Below, one piece after another: positions 46,022 to 58,100 of a DNA stretch of 64,000 nucleotides (the stretch's first letter is position 1; each line of letters opens with the position of its first letter). Source of the DNA: Enoplolaimus lenunculus (lineage: Eukaryota; Nematoda; Enoplea; Enoplida; Thoracostomopsidae). The notes beneath the pieces were generated by a model. The model was given only the letters and a program-made list of their open reading frames with translations. It made no database searches and was not told where the DNA came from. The DNA is taken from positions 56,634 through 120,633 of the forward strand of contig JASANG010002494.1 of NCBI GenBank assembly GCA_030248215.1. Direction: 5' to 3'. Both the position numbers and the translations under genes were made by a program.

Positions 46022-46447
46022 CACCACTGGAACGCCCGTTTTCAATGTATAACCACTGCAGTATATTAAACAGGAAGAGAATATATAACATTCCTTGACT
46101 ACATGAATTTAGCAAAGTTTTAATCGTGGGTTCAGTCAGCTGGAGAAATAAATCAAACCCCATAATAATAAAGTGGTAGATTTCAAAACTTTATTTTAGC
46201 ATAAACTTAAAAAATTTAACCTGTATTACGTACTAAGTCTCAACACTGATGTTTCTTCTTGTCATAAACAACAACAACAAAAACCATAAACAGCACCAAG
46301 TCAGTCACCAACTAATAATTATACTGTATGACTCTACCATGTCCGTTAAGATTTGGGCCCTTGCAAATTATAGAGGACTTATATTTAAACTTAGTGAGCA
46401 TGCTCTTATTGCTAATTAATTGCCCTGCTTAGCCGCTCCCTTGGTTT

Positions 46448-46562
46448 AAGGGTGACACTATGCCTTTGATGTCTGCCTCGTCCGGCACCGTGCGGTATCG
46501 TACGCCACTTTACTCACGCACGAACCGTATGGTGACGGACGATGACGCAGAACAAGTAGAGA
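46448..46562. mobile_element. Degenerate family C fragment downstream of TRAIP
   Basis: CGTCCGGCACCGTGCGGTAT and GGTGACGGACGATGACG blocks with decayed ends. Similar scraps lie at 18730-18845, 41225-41285, 42815-42880 and 62225-62342. Confidence 0.5.
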
Positions 46563-46673
46563 ACCATTACATTGTTGCAGCCAATCACGAAGCGCCGATA
46601 TTTTTTTTATTCAAATTCTAACATAAATTCATAGCGCACATTTGTCTGCCAAACGAATAGCAATCAAGTCACA

Positions 46674-46679
46674 TTTATT
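46674..46679 (-). promoter_or_regulatory. Candidate polyadenylation signal of TRAIP
   Basis: AATAAA on the minus strand, 160 bases downstream of the TRAIP stop. A second copy is at 46607-46612. Both are in AT-rich sequence. Confidence 0.35.
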
Positions 46680-46838
46680 CCAAATTCCCGATATATTTAA
46701 TTTTTTTAGAATAACCATCTGAATCCTAGCGATCAAAACCTTTTGTTATTCGCAACAAATTTTTACACTAAATAATTATAAACTTCCGAAATAAAATTCT
46801 GACTACACCCCTGCTGGCCAAAGACACCGAAATGGCCC

Positions 46839-49800
46839 TCAATCCAAGTATACGACATCACTTCTCGACTCGTTCAAAGTTACCACTGGAACATCGCTTT
46901 GTATCCGGTGAGGAGTTTCCGGAACCAAAATCGTTACCCTTCGACCAACCGGAGACCGGCTTCGATGATTCGTGCTAACGCCTCGAGCTCTAACGACTCC
47001 ACTCCTGCTCGTCCCAACAGCGGCTCGTGACCTTTGCCCAAGACTCGTTAATTTAGCTTGACCGCCCAGTCCATCAGCCAACCGTCCGCCGTCTTTGCCA
47101 TATATCCCAGCCAAGGTCACTTTATTCGCCCTCAAATGATTCCGTGGTGACACTCGAAATGCACCTCGCAGAGCTTTCCGTGGTTCTGCTTGAGAACTCA
47201 GCGATTTCGTAGGATTAAATCGCACTGAAACCGCCGATGCTAAGCCGCGTTGTGGCAAATTTGACGCTTGCGGTGACGACTGTAACGCGTTGATATGTTC
47301 CAAAAATGCTTCTCTTGATGGAATTGACGGCTGAATTTGTGACTGTTCCTGAAAAACATATTAAACAGTTCACACTTGAACAAAGTGCAAACTTGAATTC
47401 CGATTCCGATTTGAATTGCGAATCAAATACATTTCCTGTTTCAATTTCAATTATAATCCGAATCGGAATCGTGATTTTTCGTCGTTTCTAACCTATATGA
47501 ATTGCAATTATGTGCGAAATTTGGCAGCAGTTCTGTTAAATCTTATATAAAATAGTGATAATCTCAGTTCTCTCTCAGCGAGTATTTCTAATATAGGCAT
47601 AAAATTATCATAAAAACACGAATAATTTCAGCTAAAACAGACAGTGCAACAAAACGATCTCGTTCTACCATACTGGCTTCAACGCTTTCAAGCCCAAAAG
47701 CTACGTAATAAAACCTATTAATTTAAGCTGCGGGCATTTCTCCGATTGTCAAAACCAAACAACTACAAAATTAAGTATATCAGTTGAAACAACTTGATAG
47801 CTAAGAATCTTCGAGATTCTTCTGTTAAAACGTTGAAGCTCTTAACATTTTCCGTATAAATTTGCACTGTTTCAGCTGAAAACTATTTTCCAGTACGGAG
47901 CTCAGCCCTGAACTCTGCAGTCAGAGGAGTTTAACGTCACCATTCAGCTATAGAAACTGGACGGCAGCGGGCTCCTATGCCTTGGAGAAAATGTGCGCTG
48001 CGAATAAGACGATTCGGCGCTTACCCTTACCTCATCACTAGCTGCCAGCAAGCGTCTTTGTTTCCGCGGGCTAACATCTTGTCGCGGGGATAGCTCCCGT
48101 TCAGAATTACGGCTATGGGCTGCGTTGAGTTGTGTCTAAAAAGAATGACAAAACAAAACTAATTGATATAACGTGTCGTTGGCTGAATAGCTATCCAAGC
48201 CAATTAAAACCAATATGCTATTCAGAGTAAATAGCCCTTAAGACAAACAAGCGTAGTATGAAATAATTACAATGAACAGTTTAATCTACAAAAAATTCTA
48301 CAAACATTTGCACCGAGAGACAAATAAATATGCCTAAAACCGAAAATCCTAGGTAATACCATGCACTAAACCCCATATCTCACAGATTTAAAAAAAACTT
48401 GCATCTAATCCTGTCCTGGTTCCAAAGCTTTCCTTCAAAATACCAAAACTTAGGAGTTAGAAGCAAATACTGCCCAAACCCTGCAAAACGTCAAGGCAAA
48501 AGCATCGTTCACAATACAAAATTTCAGTTTGCCACCGAAAACGCTATAAGGTAGAGTTAACACATGTCAATATTCAAAACTGTCATGCTTTAACGTTACC
48601 CTAACGCATAAATTCGTTAACCCTACCATAACACTTCCTAACGCAAAAATTGCGTTAACTCTACCCTAACATTTGTCACCACCCTACCCTAATACGTATC
48701 ACAGAGCATTTTGTAACACGCGTTGGGGTAGGGTTAACGCAATTTTTTCTTATGATGGGCTTAACGCATGACAATTTTAAATTTCAGACGTGTTCACCCT
48801 ACCTTGTACTGATTTCGGTGGCAAAATGATATTTTTCATTGTGAATGATGCATAACAAACCATACCTCAACATCAGGTACCGCAAAGCAGCGCCTTATTT
48901 TTTGTGGACTGACATCTTGCGGCGGCGATAGCTCACGTTCAGAATTACGATTCCTCGCTGTGTTTGGTTGTGACCCAGCCGTTGGTGGCGAATCTTTATC
49001 AGAATGATGTGAGCAACTAGGAAAATTTGACCTACAACGAAAACAAATACAAACTTCTGACCAATAATACAAATCAATAATATATGGCTAACTTGCATTT
49101 TAAAACGTTCAATCCCAAACTCAAGAGCGTACAAACGTAAACTATCTTGCTTGATCGCGAACTAAGAATTCTGATATTATCACTCGTGCCGTTAAACAGC
49201 ACGACACAATTAGCACAGCACCAAAAGTTGCGACAACTTGTCCTGTGGTGCCACACTTAAAAAATTGATTTACAGTTGGCGCCGTAAGGTAATTCATTTA
49301 CAGTTTGTAGGCAACGCTTGATAGACGCAACTGACATAAAAAATACTGGCCGTCCCTGAATTTTCGATTCTTAAATCAAACTTACGGGCTAGCCACAGTA
49401 TCGTCCAGTATCTGTTTAACTTTTGGATTGCACGGTGTCGAATTATCACCCATAAGTTGACGAATTTTCAACTCTTCGCGTAATGTATGACGCTATAAAA
49501 CGAATTTTCGAAAAATAGTCAAGAAATATATTTGGTTTTATTTTTTCTCCAAACTGCAACCTAACTAATTTAAAATTATAAACGAATCTGGGCTGTGGAG
49601 ACATAATCAATGGCTGTGTTTCTGAAATCTTACATCTACATATTAAAGCTGGAACGCTCCACATACGTATTTTGGGCAGCGTTCCAACGGTTTTTTGTTG
49701 ACGTTACGTATGCGAATTAAGACTGTATGCATTGAGAATACCTAGTGTTTCTGATGTGTTTTGTATATCTACAATGCACTACAGTTTGTCAAAAAACATT

Positions 49801-52800
49801 TTTAATTTTGTTCAGTTAACATGAGGGGCCACGCATTGCATAAGTCAGTGGCTTGAGCAAATACTTAACCTTGGCACAAAAACAAAGAATGGCAAATCAT
49901 AACCGGTGCCCTAAGAAACAAACCATAGATTTACTGCAAACAAAGAAGGTTTCGTGAGTCTAAAATCACGACTGAACTAATGATGAGTAAGCCAGAACTG
50001 TTAGTCCGTAATTCACTAAATTTGGTAACTGACTTAAGTACGCTTTCAGAAGTGATAAATTGTTTAAGTAATTGTTTAGCAAATACACATAGGTCGTACT
50101 TAAGTAGTGTTTCAGAAACCCAGCATATAACGGTTTTTCAACTGTAAATTAGAACTCACTTCTTTAGCCAAGACCGAATTTTGTATCTGAAGCTGTTTTA
50201 ACTGCGCCTCCAGTGTAGTAATTTTATTGCATTTTGCTGATTTTTCAGACAATGTTTTGCTAAGCTGTCTAAAATCACAACCCGCTATACACAATGGCTT
50301 AAACTGCTCTCGTGTGAGTTACTCTTTTTCAACTGCTCTCGTGTGAGTTACTCTTTTTCAACTGACAGCAATACATTATTAGCATTAAAACTTATTATGC
50401 ATATTTTTAGATAAGGCGACGCTCCAGCTAGCGACATTGGACCACACAGTAATCGCAATGAATGTAACGAAGAAACAGTACGTAAATCTAATGTTTCATC
50501 AAAATAAATCGAGCGAAAATTGCATATTTTAACTTTAGAAACAAAAAATTGATCAAAACCAAAAATTAGCCGACAACACGCAACATTTTTCTAAAAACAA
50601 GAATATTAGTTGCATATATATACTAACTCCAGTCCGGGATCGGTATTCTCAATTGTGTGCAGTGCCTATCACCAGTTTATAATAGATTTTTAAACTTACG
50701 AATTGCTTCCGCAATGAACCTAAACTCAACGATCCTCACCATGCGCTGGTTCCAAAGTTACAGCACCTATCACCAATTGGTGATAGATGCTACACACATT
50801 TGATCATATATACGGGCTCTAGAGTAATCCCAGGTGCTGTTTCTATTTCTTGCAAATCAATAGAATAACAATTCAATGTCATGGACAGCCAGCAAAAATA
50901 TACCAGCTACAAACTAACTACACACCTCTTCAATTCGGAAAGAAGCTTCCGTAACACTTGATCTGGTACTTCATCATACAGATGGTTCAGTGTAACTTGA
51001 TCTTCAGTCGCATTATCCAGTATAAGTTTAACCCTAAAAATTTTAGCTATCACACAAAATCTGAGTTGCACAGAACACACCTTTAGCCCGATGTAAACGA
51101 TTTCTGTTTCTAAAAATAAAAAAACTGTGTGAAGAGAACAGGCTGAAAGCGGAACTGAATCGGAACAGCAAATTTACACCGGAATTGTAATCGGAATCGT
51201 AACTACAAATTTTCTGACTGCACGTTTAATTTGCACTGACAAAATATGATACTGATTTAGGATCTCTGTTGGATGGCAACAATTTTGAAAAACATCACAT
51301 GAACAAACTGTCGATGATTTTTGGTTCTGTAATAGCTAAATTGTAATCAATTATTGATAAATTAACTCAACGAAAGCAATCTAATAGATAAATAATGCTG
51401 AACTATTATGCGACGTATCACAAGCAGGATTAAAAATTAAAATTTTAAAATTCCTATTCCGATTGATTGTGCAATCGGAATCGGAACTCATTTTGATTCG
51501 ATGTTCCGGCTGAGCTCTGCAAGAGAATGTGCTAACTTGTGATTCTATTGGTAACATTGCAGCAATATATTTGCTTCCCTGTGACGAACAGTGGGGCCCG
51601 ATTGGTGCCCCACAGTCCACCGGATCCTAGCGAATGACAAACAACATAAACACTGATTTATTTTGCTATACGTATACAATTATTGTCAGATTTAAGTGCA
51701 TCCGTAAACGTAGGCTATCGCAGATGCACGCAGACACAAACGCAATACATCGAACGTTCACCACAAACGCACGTAACCACAGATGCAAGTCATAAAATTT
51801 TAAACCAATAACAAATTCAGTGGGACATGCACACGCACAAGGATGCAAATGGACGCAAAAATTAACCACAGGAGCACTTAATTTTAACCGTACATTTCAT
51901 GTTTTCCAATCAAATAGAAATCATTCATTTAATACACCAGTCCAAGAGTAACAATTCCATAAAAATGCGTTATAACGGAAATATACTTAGAAAATTTCCT
52001 ATGATTGTTTAGCTTATTGCAAACCCTAAAAGTACATCCTTTGAACTTAAAAGTGAATAATAAACTTAAATGTTGAAAATCAAGTGGTTCAACTTACGAA
52101 TTTAATTCGTTCAATCGTCGTTTTGCAGCGTCCAAATCGGATGTTTTCACTGAAAGTTCAGATTGAATCTTCAACAAGTCACGCATATAAGTAGCATTCT
52201 GTTTGCGGTCTCTTTCAGCTCTCTGCATCGCCCGCTCACTCTGCTGAACCTAAAAGCATAAAAAATCCAACTATGTCAACTTACACGAAAAAATAAACGC
52301 ACACGTTTCAGCTTACGATTGGATATTACAAATTACGACAAGCTAATATACATACAATTCATAGGTATCCTTAAGTTTTCAACAATATATTTAGGAAAGC
52401 TGCCGAACTGTTATCTGAATAACATTCTGTTAAAACTGCGTAAAAAGGGTTATTGCGCCAAATATAACCGCGAAAAATACTATTATTGCGCATTTGCTAC
52501 AGTTTTATTGCAAAAACTGTTAAGTAACCTGTTTTTCAACGCGTCGCTTCGATTCAACTGTAGCACTTAGTTCTTTTTCCAACGCGACCACGCGAGTAGC
52601 AGCAGCTGCAGATTCACTTTTCAATTCTGCTATCTGAATGACAATAAAGCCTATTCAGCCAAATCAAAAGTTTACACAAAATGAAAACAAATAGCACTAA
52701 ACTTGCATTTCGCTAGTGTTAGATGGGCGGGGGCCTCCCGACACGCGGCCAAATGCCCCACTCGCACTCGGCAAATCCTTAAATATGCAGCACCCAACCC

Positions 52801-53469
52801 TGAAAAAACTTCCTGTTGCCTACTGCCAAAGGTTCTAAATCTTTAGGTTTTGATTTTCTATCACGATCTTTGTAAAAACTCTTTAATCGACAAATCCCTC
52901 CGGGTTAAATTTGGGCATCTCCAAAAAGCCTCCACTCAAGATTGGTCTAGTGAAATGCCGCCTGAAGGCAAATAAACGTACAAAAACAAAAAACATACAA
53001 AATGATCAAATAATTAAAGAGGAGGGGTTATTAACACTAAAGTACTTTTAACGATACGGATAAGATAACCTGGATAACATACCAGCACCTTTGATACAAA
53101 ACCTTATGAAGTAAAGCCACAAGTTTGCTTCAAACGGGAACTGAAATCTCAGCTTACAAATTAAGCAGCATATCTGGCAACGAAAAATACTAATCAAACC
53201 TTTTTCCTCAATGAATCCAAATCATCGTCTTCAGACAGACTGTCATCAATTTCAGAAAAGTATAACTGATCAATCATTGTAGTGACGCGTTTCCTGCATG
53301 ACGGACACGACTTTTTTGAAATCGTTTGACACAACCATTGCGAAATGCAATGCAAATGAAAACAGTGACCACATGTGAGGGCCGAAATGGCACAGAAATC
53401 TGCGAACGGTTCTTGGCAGATTGGACACTGTATTCGCCGCATTGTTCGCAGACCACCACAAATCGACAA
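46839..53469 (-). CDS. TRAIP: TRAIP, RING-type E3 ubiquitin ligase
   Basis: TRAIP ubiquitinates the CMG helicase at crosslinks and in mitosis (family knowledge). Exons in transcript order: 53469-53200, 52633-52529, 52249-52098, 51033-50926, 50268-50160, 49492-49386, 49031-48866, 48135-48031, 47348-46839, giving 543 aa with joined phases. The RING-H2 domain uses C15, C18, C33, H35, H38, C41, C55 and C58. It is followed by QLYFSEIDD, like the KLFFD motif of TRAIP, and a coiled coil to about residue 270 (EREL/KQN heptads; VQQSERAMQRAERDRKQN). The next region has SP sites. Exons 49031-48866 and 48135-48031 encode copies of the same RNSERELSPxQDVSPxK motif. The basic tail is Ser/Arg-rich. I see no typical PIP box at the C-terminus. 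It is divergently arranged with SMARCD, 1.7 kb apart. Confidence 0.92.
48507..48853. mobile_element. MITE in the intron between the duplicated TRAIP exons
   Basis: Left arm TTCACAATACAAAATTTCAG, TTTGCCACCGAAA, AAGGTAGAGTTAAC; the right arm is its inverse (GTTCACCCTACCTT, TTTCGGTGGCAAAA, TTCATTGTGAATG). The interior repeats CCCTAACGCA-like words. Confidence 0.82.
50310..50367. repeat. 29-bp perfect tandem duplication
   Basis: AACTGCTCTCGTGTGAGTTA plus CTCTTTTTC occurs twice in a row in a TRAIP intron, next to the exon acceptor at 50269. Confidence 0.9.
50637..50822. repeat. Family G palindromic repeat in a TRAIP intron
   Basis: GGTATTCTCAATTGTGTGCA and ACACATTTGATCATATATAC ends with CCTATCACCA words inside. 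Confidence 0.7.
51075..51520. repeat. Second copy of the 450-bp repeat, in a TRAIP intron
   Basis: Shared with 42085-42535; contains TGTCGATGATTTTTGGTTCT, GAAAGCAATCTAATAGATAA and CCGATTGATTGTGCAATCGG. A fragment (GAATTCCGATTCCGATTTG) is at 47395-47470. Confidence 0.78.
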
Positions 53470-55170
53470 ATGCTTTATAAATTGGCGATCAATTCAATAC
53501 AAATTGTATGCCAAGCTGTCCAATCATAAGCTGCATAGTGAAATACAAACATGCGAAGTAGGTATGTTGATTACCTAATTTAATTAACATGAGTTGCTAA
53601 CTAATAAACACTTTACAAATGCAAAATTACGCTAAAGCCCTATTCACACGTGCCATATTTTGCAGCAAAAACTGCACGTGCAACTTGAACGTGTAAGATT
53701 GGTCACAAAACAGCTTTGAAGTTCTTGCGGCAGTAAATTATTCACTGGAATCCGTGCTATTAAATTTAATTCGTACATGTGAAAGCAGTCGCAAGTCGCT
53801 TGAATTTCTTTCACCTGCACTTTGATTGGCCAGTCGGAAGACAAGTTGTTGAGCGCTTCTGAATTAATTCAAACTTTTTGAATTAGAAACTTGAATTAAT
53901 TCAATATCAAACATGTTTCATATCTCGCCGTCTATGGCGATTGCGACGGGGTTTGTTTTACATTTTTATGCACTAAATAGAAGTTTTATCATTATGAAAA
54001 CGTTTTCTAGTCAAGAAATTTCGAGTAGAGCCTTCTTTACGGGTAATTGTTTCTTGTAGCTGAAACTTGCAGCTGCAAGTTTTTTCAAAAATTCATTCGA
54101 AGAACTTCCAGCTGCAATTTATTCATAATGAATATGCCCGCAGAATTAATCCATAGGCATGAATAACATTGCAAGTAGAATTAATTCATCATTATTGGCT
54201 GAACAAATAATTCAAAGCTTATGCTTGATATTTATACAAATACTTCCAGCTGCAAGAAACTTGTGCAAGTCGCAGCTGCGAGTTCTCACTGCAAAACTTG
54301 CATGTGCGAATATGGCTTTTCTTATCACACGTTTTATTTTTAGACAAAATACGGAAATAATCGTCAAGACTAGCAACATAATTATGATCTTGTCAAGAGA
54401 ATGCGAAATAAACTTAATAATACCTGTACTAAGTTCCGCACTTTATATACAAATTGACATTGTTGAAGAAGCTGAAGCGCATAGACCTAAATTATTGTCA
54501 TTTGTATCTATCCGCTTTTGGATGACTAAATGAGTTCTGGCATCGTGACAAAGCATAATGGCTAAATACTGCGGAAAGACGTAAACGCCTGTAAATCAAT
54601 ATAGTATAAAAAGTAACATTGGATTTGACGCACGCATGAGAGTCTTATAACCTAAATATGTCTACATTCTAACAGGATATGCATAAATACGAGGTTCTAT
54701 TCATAAGAAACGCTACTGAAGCTGATCTATGTTCTATCGGATGCCCTCGTTGTGTATAACTGATGAATTGCTTTCAGCACAAATTGGTTAAGCCTGTTTT
54801 GAAAAAAGAGAGTTATTCATAGCTGTATTTCAATGAAATACTTAATGACGATTTGGAACACAGCAACCCAGACAAACGAAAAAGAGAGCCAAGAAGCAAA
54901 CACTTAGTGTTATGTGATATCAACATAGCTAGTTGTAAAACCATTCCAAAGTCGTTTTGCGTGTGGGTTGTAATATGCATCGCGATAAATAGTTAGTTAC
55001 GTTTAATATTTTGATGACATGATAACTTTGCACAATATAGGTTCTGGGAAAAACGGTTGAATGAAGCTAGCAAAACGATCTAACGAAGTGTTACACTTTC
55101 GGAATGTTCTGAACAATTTTAGTTAGGTACTCAACACTCAAAACTAGACAATTAACTATTCCGTTAAATT
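53470..55170. promoter_or_regulatory. Divergent TRAIP/SMARCD intergenic region
   Basis: TRAIP and SMARCD start on opposite strands 1.7 kb apart. The TRAIP-proximal part (about 53635-54320) is a fold-back element: its left end reads CCTATTCACACGTGCCATATT and its right end is the inverse (CATGTGCGAATATGGCTT). The inner ends repeat AGCTGCAAG-type words. The rest, 54320-55170, is unique AT-rich DNA with no TATA box or CpG island that I can defend. Confidence 0.45.
53635..54322. mobile_element. Fold-back MITE in the TRAIP/SMARCD promoter region
   Basis: Imperfect terminal inverted repeats of about 60 bp built on TTTTGCAG, ACTTGCA(C/T)GTG and CATATT motifs. A related fragment with CAAAACTTGCATGTGTGAATA lies at about 57770-57845 in a SMARCD intron. 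There is no coding capacity. Confidence 0.6.
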
Positions 55171-58100
55171 ATGCGGTACCCAACATCTGGAAGAGGAAGC
55201 TCCAGCTCTGTTCGTGGTGTAAAGCGAGGTTCCAACGCTACATCAGTGAACTCTGGCAGTTCTGGATCCGTTCACGGCGCGGGTGCGTCGCACACTATTG
55301 CAGGATATGCCGGCCAAGGAACTCCAGCTGATGGCGGTTTACAGTTTGTGGGAGGTCCAAACAGATCTGTGGCAACGAATAGGAAACGACATCGGGTAGC
55401 TGATAAAGTACTGCTTCCACAGGTAAGGTTTATTGCAGTTGTCTATAAAATTAGGTCACGGCGCTGGGGTCATGGCCAAGTTATTTGGCGGGAATTAACC
55501 GGGTCAGTTATTATATACATAAAGCTTAATTGACGTACGGTTTCGAGAAGTGATTGGTATTCGGTCGTTGAATTGTATCATTACTAGAGATTCTTGCGGA
55601 TTCGGGCCCAGGTTTGTGCCAGAGCTAAATTTTCCGGGGCCAAATTTTTAATGCTGTTTTTACTTGACTCGTTGCGTTCTAAAGAGCTGAAGAAGAATCT
55701 GGTGTTTTGGTGATGTAAAAACGATGGGACATAAACTTGTATTCATTTTTACGCCACAGTATATGAAATAGCAAACTTTGGTCCACTGAACTTGCTCGTT
55801 TGTACCCGTTTATTGCCTCGGCCCGGACGCAACTCTAATCGTAACGTTCAAGTAGCAATTTGTTGCGCAATACCGGTTTTTTGTAATGTGCCCTTGTAAT
55901 TGTAGATTAGAGAGTTGGTACCAGAGTCTCAAGCGTATATGAATTTATTGGCGTTTGAAAAAAAGTTGGATGCTACGATATCGCGTAAACGGCTGGATAT
56001 TCAAGAAGCTCTAAAAAGACCTTTAAAGGTATCGAGTGGAGATGCGCCTGTAAGCATGTGAAACATGCTTGTCCAGTGTATGAATGTGAGACATGCCTGT
56101 CCTAGTGCATATGCAATATATGCAATGCATATTCGTAGTATGCTTGCCGTCAGCATACGGTCGAGATGTAGTCAACGATAGAAACCGTTGGAGAGGCGAG
56201 CTGTGTGGCGCAGTGGTAACAGCGTCAGCCTGACACCCTGAAATCCCGGTTCCTACCTAGACTGACATGGGGGCTACTTCGTGGACGCAATGGTAAATTG
56301 CCGCCCTGTGAAGACGGTATCCAATCGAAAATAGGGTGGGCGGTCAAGGGACTACTTTGGTGAAAATTAGGACATGTAAGCATCTGAGACATGCTTGTCT
56401 TAGTGTATATGCAATATAGGCAATGCACATTGTATAGTACGCTTGCCGGCAGCATACGGTCGAGGGCAGTGGTAACAGCGTCTGCTTGACAAGCAGAAGG
56501 TCGTTAGTTTGAAACCTCCCGTAACCCGCTTTTCCAGCTACTTAGTAAAAAGGTTTATGTCGCGGTTCCTACCTAGACGGACGTCCTTCTGGTGACTATG
56601 GAATATATATGCAATGTACATTGCTTAGAATGCTTGCCGGCAGCATAAGGTCGACACATATAGTCGACGAACAATGCAGTTATAGAAGCGGGCTTTCGCT
56701 TAAAGATTCGCACGCTGAGTTCGATTCCCGCTCTGGAGGACCGCTTTTCCAACTGGTTCGTTGAAAGGTCTGAAGACCCGGTTCCTGCCTAGACTGACAG
56801 TGCCGATACCAAAATTTTTGGCGATTCAACTAGTACACCATGTTTGAAGAACCAAGGAGAGCATGGCCCCGAATGGTCTTGGAAAAAAGTCATTTATGAA
56901 TAAATTGAAACTATGATCTCCTGTGCGTTTCATTCCCACACACTAATTGTTGGTGCTTTTCTGTTAACTGAACCTAAATTGCTTTAGCGGTACGTATATG
57001 GGCCAAAATTTTGTTTTCTCACGCTAACACACTATATTTACAATATATGTGCGCACCCTTCCCCACCCCCCCCCCAAAAAAAAGAAAATCCTGCCTACGC
57101 CCATGTAAAGAACTGATACGATACAACATTATATCGTTATGCGAAGACTTAAACTCAAACCACCACCAAACTATGATTTTATGAAAACGGTTCTCATAAT
57201 TTTTTCAAAAACAAACGCAAGAGACACACACACTGATATGCGCCAAGAAGTGAAATTGATAGCATTTCAACTGACTGATATGCAAAAATTATCGGCAAAG
57301 AATTGGCAATTTTTTCAAGTGCCGATGCCGATAGTCACAAAAAGTGCACATTATTACCGATGCTGACTCATCCGCACATTCCTAGCCTCGAGACCGTTTA
57401 TAAGTACCTTTTTGGTGACAGATTTGAGAATGTATTCAACGGATGTCGACTGTGTTCATAAGATTGCGAAAATTTTTTGGGCAAATTCGATACATTGACT
57501 ACTACGGAACATGTTGTTTTTATAGGTGAAACGTAAACTAACCATTGTTGTGTCAAACACATTCTATCCAGGGACAGATGCTACGGTGAGACTTTAAATG
57601 ATTTATATGTGCAGTTAATCAGTTATTTCATTAATTTATTTAAGTTATTGTACCATTCAAACTGTTAGTCATTATGGATGCAAAATAATAAAGTTTTATT
57701 TATATCTTTCTCACCTTTTTTTTATGTAGTCATTACTTAAATTTACTTACAGCGCCATTTGTGCAAGTCAGACAAAAGTTGAATGCGTAAGTTGGAACTG
57801 CAAGTTCTTGATGCGCAAAACTTGCATGTGTGAATACGACTTTATAAAAGTGTATAAGCAGCAGTGGCATAATCATATACGTATTTTAAGTGTAATTTCA
57901 AATTTTTTCACATTTTTAAGTTTTCTGTGCGGAATTTTTGTTCAGACTGAAACCGATAATCCAACAGTATCATCATGGGAATTGCGGGTTGAAGGTCGTC
58001 TTCATGACGAACAACCGGCAAGCAATAGTGCAACAGGAGCTGGCGGTTCTGGTTCAGCTGGCAACGCAACTCGCGGTCCTGGAACAGGCCCAGACCACTC

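Noticed and set aside
26071-53469. A trans-spliced operon of four minus-strand genes
   Set aside because: Intergenic gaps are 0.8-2.7 kb with MITEs and possible polyadenylation signals, larger than typical operon spacing.
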